From contig JAGRBY010000069.1 in assembly GCA_020433835.1 (NCBI GenBank), positions 1 to 19,030 on the forward strand: a stretch of DNA of 19,030 nucleotides, given 5' to 3'. Position 1 is the stretch's first letter. Each line of letters begins with the position of its first letter. The DNA is from Anaerolineae bacterium. GTDB lineage: Bacteria > Chloroflexota > Anaerolineae > 4572-78 > J111. Shown in pieces: positions 17,301 through 19,030 of this stretch. The translations under genes were made by a program, and so were the position numbers. The notes under the pieces are model-generated. The model was not told the origin of the DNA and did no database searches. It worked only from the letters and a program-made list of their open reading frames with translations.

Positions 17301-17363
17301 CTTTTGAACTGTGTAACTCATAACAAATACAGAGATCTACTACCTATTTTTAGAGGAACATGG

Positions 17364-17993
17364 ATGACCAATACTGAAGGCGTTATCAAATACCAACTCG
17401 ATTATACTCCTGCGGCACCACTACCGGCGGAACACGTGCGTGACATCAACGCCTGGCGTAAAATATTATACCTGTTGCAGCTCATTGGACAGGATGCCAA
17501 CCGTTACGGGGGCTACGGCTTCGGCAATATTAGCCGACGGCTCGATGGACAGCGCTTCGTCATTAGCGGCACACAAACAGGCGGGCTGCCCGATCTTACC
17601 GCCGAACATTACGCCACGGTGCTGGAGTGCGATCCGGTACAAAATCGGCTTGTAGGCGAAGGGCCGGTTCGACCCTCTTCCGAGGGGTTGACGCACGGCG
17701 TGGTCTATACCCTTGCTGCCGATATCCAGTGGGTGATGCATGCCCATTCGCCCCATATCTGGCGGCATGCCGAGACATTAAAGATTCCCCAAACCGCTGC
17801 TAACGTTCTATACGGCAGCCCGGAAATGGCGGCGGAGGTCGAGCGTCTGTTTCAAGAAACCGATGTCGCTGATAGAGGCATCTTTTCGATGGCCGGTCAC
17901 GAAGATGGTATTGTTACTTTTGGCCGAACCGCAGAAGATGCCGGGTCGGTGATGCTAGCCTATCTCAGTCAAGCTTTTCAATTGGATAATTAG
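17364..17993 (+). CDS. Class II aldolase/adducin family protein
   Basis: A 209-residue protein started at ATG 17364 (MTNTEGV), which follows GAGGA at six bases. The in-frame ATG at 17283 would add 27 residues that run into the upstream repeat and is less likely. Family marks are GNISRR (54-59) for phosphate/substrate contact, SGTQTGGLPDL, E107 in PSSEGLTHG as the likely acid, and the three zinc-binding histidines: H126 and H128 in MHAHSPHIW and H179 in MAGHEDGIV. Members cleave sugar phosphates or act as epimerases or dehydratases; the substrate cannot be read here. It is probably cytoplasmic and catalytically intact. It lies 21 bases before the S4 gene, likely in one operon. A link to olefin synthesis is not evident. 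Confidence 0.85.
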   Translation: MTNTEGVIKYQLDYTPAAPLPAEHVRDINAWRKILYLLQLIGQDANRYGGYGFGNISRRLDGQRFVISGTQTGGLPDLTAEHYATVLECDPVQNRLVGEGPVRPSSEGLTHGVVYTLAADIQWVMHAHSPHIWRHAETLKIPQTAANVLYGSPEMAAEVERLFQETDVADRGIFSMAGHEDGIVTFGRTAEDAGSVMLAYLSQAFQLDN

Positions 17994-18014
17994 ACAATCA
18001 CAAACGGAGTAAAA

Positions 18015-18221
18015 ATGTCAGCCCAAGAAGAACCCGTTATTCAACTTGATCAATTCATGAAAATCACCGGAATGGTCGGCACCGGCGGTCAGGCCAAAAT
18101 CGTCATTCAAGACGGCGAGGTGCTGTTGAACGGCGTTGTCGAGACACGCCGTAAGAAAAAACTGCGGGCCGGTGATGAGGTTACTTTTAATGGTCAAACC
18201 CTCGTCGTTGAGTTTGAGTAG
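18015..18221 (+). CDS. Small S4-domain RNA-binding protein (YaaA/YbcJ-like)
   Basis: A 68-residue protein that is almost entirely one S4 domain: LDQFMKITGMVGTGGQAKIV, then IQDGEVLLNGVVETRRKKKLRAGDEVTF. The G-x-x-x-x-x-x-I-x-x-G-x-V-x-x-N-G pattern with the basic RRKKK is the RNA-contact surface. Stand-alone S4 proteins of about 70 residues are thought to bind structured RNA, perhaps in ribosome assembly, but their role is poorly defined. ATG 18015 follows GGAG at about 6 bases. The gene lies 21 bases after the aldolase-family gene, so the two are probably cotranscribed. Confidence 0.85.
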   Translation: MSAQEEPVIQLDQFMKITGMVGTGGQAKIVIQDGEVLLNGVVETRRKKKLRAGDEVTFNGQTLVVEFE

Positions 18222-18307
18222 AACTATCACTACCCTCAAAAATTAATCAAATCCTTATCCGCTCTTAACAACTTCTGAACAACTCTTCACTATAATTTTT
18301 GTAAAAA

Positions 18308-18377
18308 GGAGATTAGAGATTGGAGATAGGGAGATTGAAGTGGACACAATCTCCTTATCTCCTCATCTCTAATCTCC
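18308..18377. repeat. Purine-rich foldback upstream of the GT39 gene
   Basis: The left arm (18308-18336) is made of GAGATTA/GAGATTG/GAGATAGG-type units. The right arm (18348-18377) is its near-exact complement (one base longer, with only a few differences). The loop is 11 bases. It lies 86 bases after the S4 stop and could act as a terminator, although CCCGTAGC rather than a T-run follows. TATAAT at 18291-18296 lies just before it. Confidence 0.65.
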
Positions 18378-18453
18378 CGTAGCAGGTTTTTAATTCTATC
18401 CCCTAACAAAGATTAATAGTGAGATATTACCTACCCCGGAAGTTACTGCAATA

Positions 18454-19030
18454 ATGAATAACACAATACGTACACTCAAAAACAATCTCGACCTATGCTG
18501 TTTAGTGCTCCTGGCCACATTTCTCAATATCTACAACCTTTGGAATTTAGGCTACGGCAACGGCTACTATGCCGCCGCAATTAAGAGCATGACCCAAAGT
18601 TTGTCTAACTTCTTCTTTGTCAGCTTTGACTATGTTGGCTTTATTAGTGTCGATAAAGCGCCATTGTCATTGTGGCTTGATGCCATCTTTGCCAAGCTAT
18701 TTGGTTTTAGCGGCTTTATCATTCTTTTGCCCCACGCTTTGGCCGGCATAGCGGTCACGATACTAACCTACATTATCGTAAAAAAAGTAGCCGGTAAGAT
18801 TCCGGCTTTTGCCGCCGGTTTAGTGATCACCTTATCGCCGGTTAATGTCGCCGTTTACAGAAACAACACCCCTGATGCGCTGCTGCTGGTATTCATTCTG
18901 TTGGCTATATATTTCGCTGTTCTCTATTTTGATACCAAGAAGATGCTGTTTCTGCTGCTCTCAGCAGCGATGATCGGTCTGGGCTTTAACACCAAAATGA
19001 TGCAAGCGTTTCTGATTTTGCCGGCTATGG
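18454..19030 (+). CDS. GT39-family (YkcB-like) membrane glycosyltransferase, 3' end outside window
   Basis: An open frame runs from ATG 18454 to the window edge without a stop (192 codons visible). After a first hydrophobic helix (CLVLLATFLNIYNL) comes an external loop with GYYAAAIKSMTQSLSNFFFVSFD, then GFISVDKAPLSLW, several further helices, and VYRNNTPDALLLV. This order matches bacterial GT39/YkcB-like enzymes, which use polyprenyl-phosphate sugars to glycosylate envelope molecules. Most relatives have DKPP at the second motif; here it is DKAP. A typical member is 500-700 residues, so about a third is visible. The ribosome binding site is poor: GGAAG lies about 10 bases upstream. Confidence 0.82.
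   Translation, partial: MNNTIRTLKNNLDLCCLVLLATFLNIYNLWNLGYGNGYYAAAIKSMTQSLSNFFFVSFDYVGFISVDKAPLSLWLDAIFAKLFGFSGFIILLPHALAGIAVTILTYIIVKKVAGKIPAFAAGLVITLSPVNVAVYRNNTPDALLLVFILLAIYFAVLYFDTKKMLFLLLSAAMIGLGFNTKMMQAFLILPAM

Larger units (their letters stand above)
16928..17363. other. Intergenic region rich in repeats between oleD and the aldolase gene
   Basis: A 436-base AT-rich stretch without a supportable gene. It contains a palindrome (16945-16965), an array of degenerate 23-base units (17030-17235) and a 13-bp inverted repeat (17222-17300). TATAAT occurs at 17050-17055 and 17210-17215, without a good -35 for either. Confidence 0.65.

Overview
The window looks like a chromosomal segment of a Chloroflexota bacterium (Anaerolineae-like). 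This is an inference from gene style only: a soluble Ser/Thr kinase carrying zinc ribbons, a zinc-ribbon/LysM membrane protein with Thr/Pro-rich linkers, ThyX, several GT-C glycosyltransferases and ole-type hydrocarbon genes. No rRNA, tRNA, CRISPR array, transposase or phage gene was seen.

Layout. (1) Positions 1-1140 (+) hold the 3' part of an MFS transporter. (2) Positions 1157-1853 (-) hold a VapBC-like toxin-antitoxin pair with its own promoter. (3) Positions 1943-9025 (-) hold a compact block read from right to left: uvrB, a 74-residue membrane protein (TAATG overlap), a SAM methyltransferase, a sugar-nucleotide epimerase, a flippase-like membrane protein (abutting TAA/ATG) and a GT-C glycosyltransferase. 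It reads as an envelope glycan or glycolipid cassette behind a DNA repair gene. (4) Positions 9117-10649 (-) hold a zinc-ribbon Ser/Thr kinase, divergent from the zinc-ribbon/LysM protein at 10993-12123 (+), with candidate promoters for both in the 343-base gap. (5) Positions 12289-18221 (+) hold thyX, then oleB, oleC and oleD (three of the four steps of head-to-head long-chain olefin synthesis; oleA is not in the window), a class II aldolase-family protein and a small S4 RNA-binding protein. (6) From 18454 to the right edge is the start of a GT39 glycosyltransferase.

The most unusual content lies between the genes of the plus-strand half, where nearly every junction carries a different palindromic element. 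A foldback of 9-base units straddles the oleB/oleC junction and supplies the OleC start codon and its first ~39 residues. A nested palindrome lies between oleC and oleD. An array of degenerate 23-base units with embedded 11-base palindromes, followed by two GTGACWGTCAC sites, lies between oleD and the aldolase gene. Purine-rich foldbacks lie after thyX and before the GT39 gene. On the minus strand, the ribosome binding site of the GT-C gene sits inside a perfect 9-bp stem.

All functional assignments come from reading motifs in the translated sequence; no database search was run.
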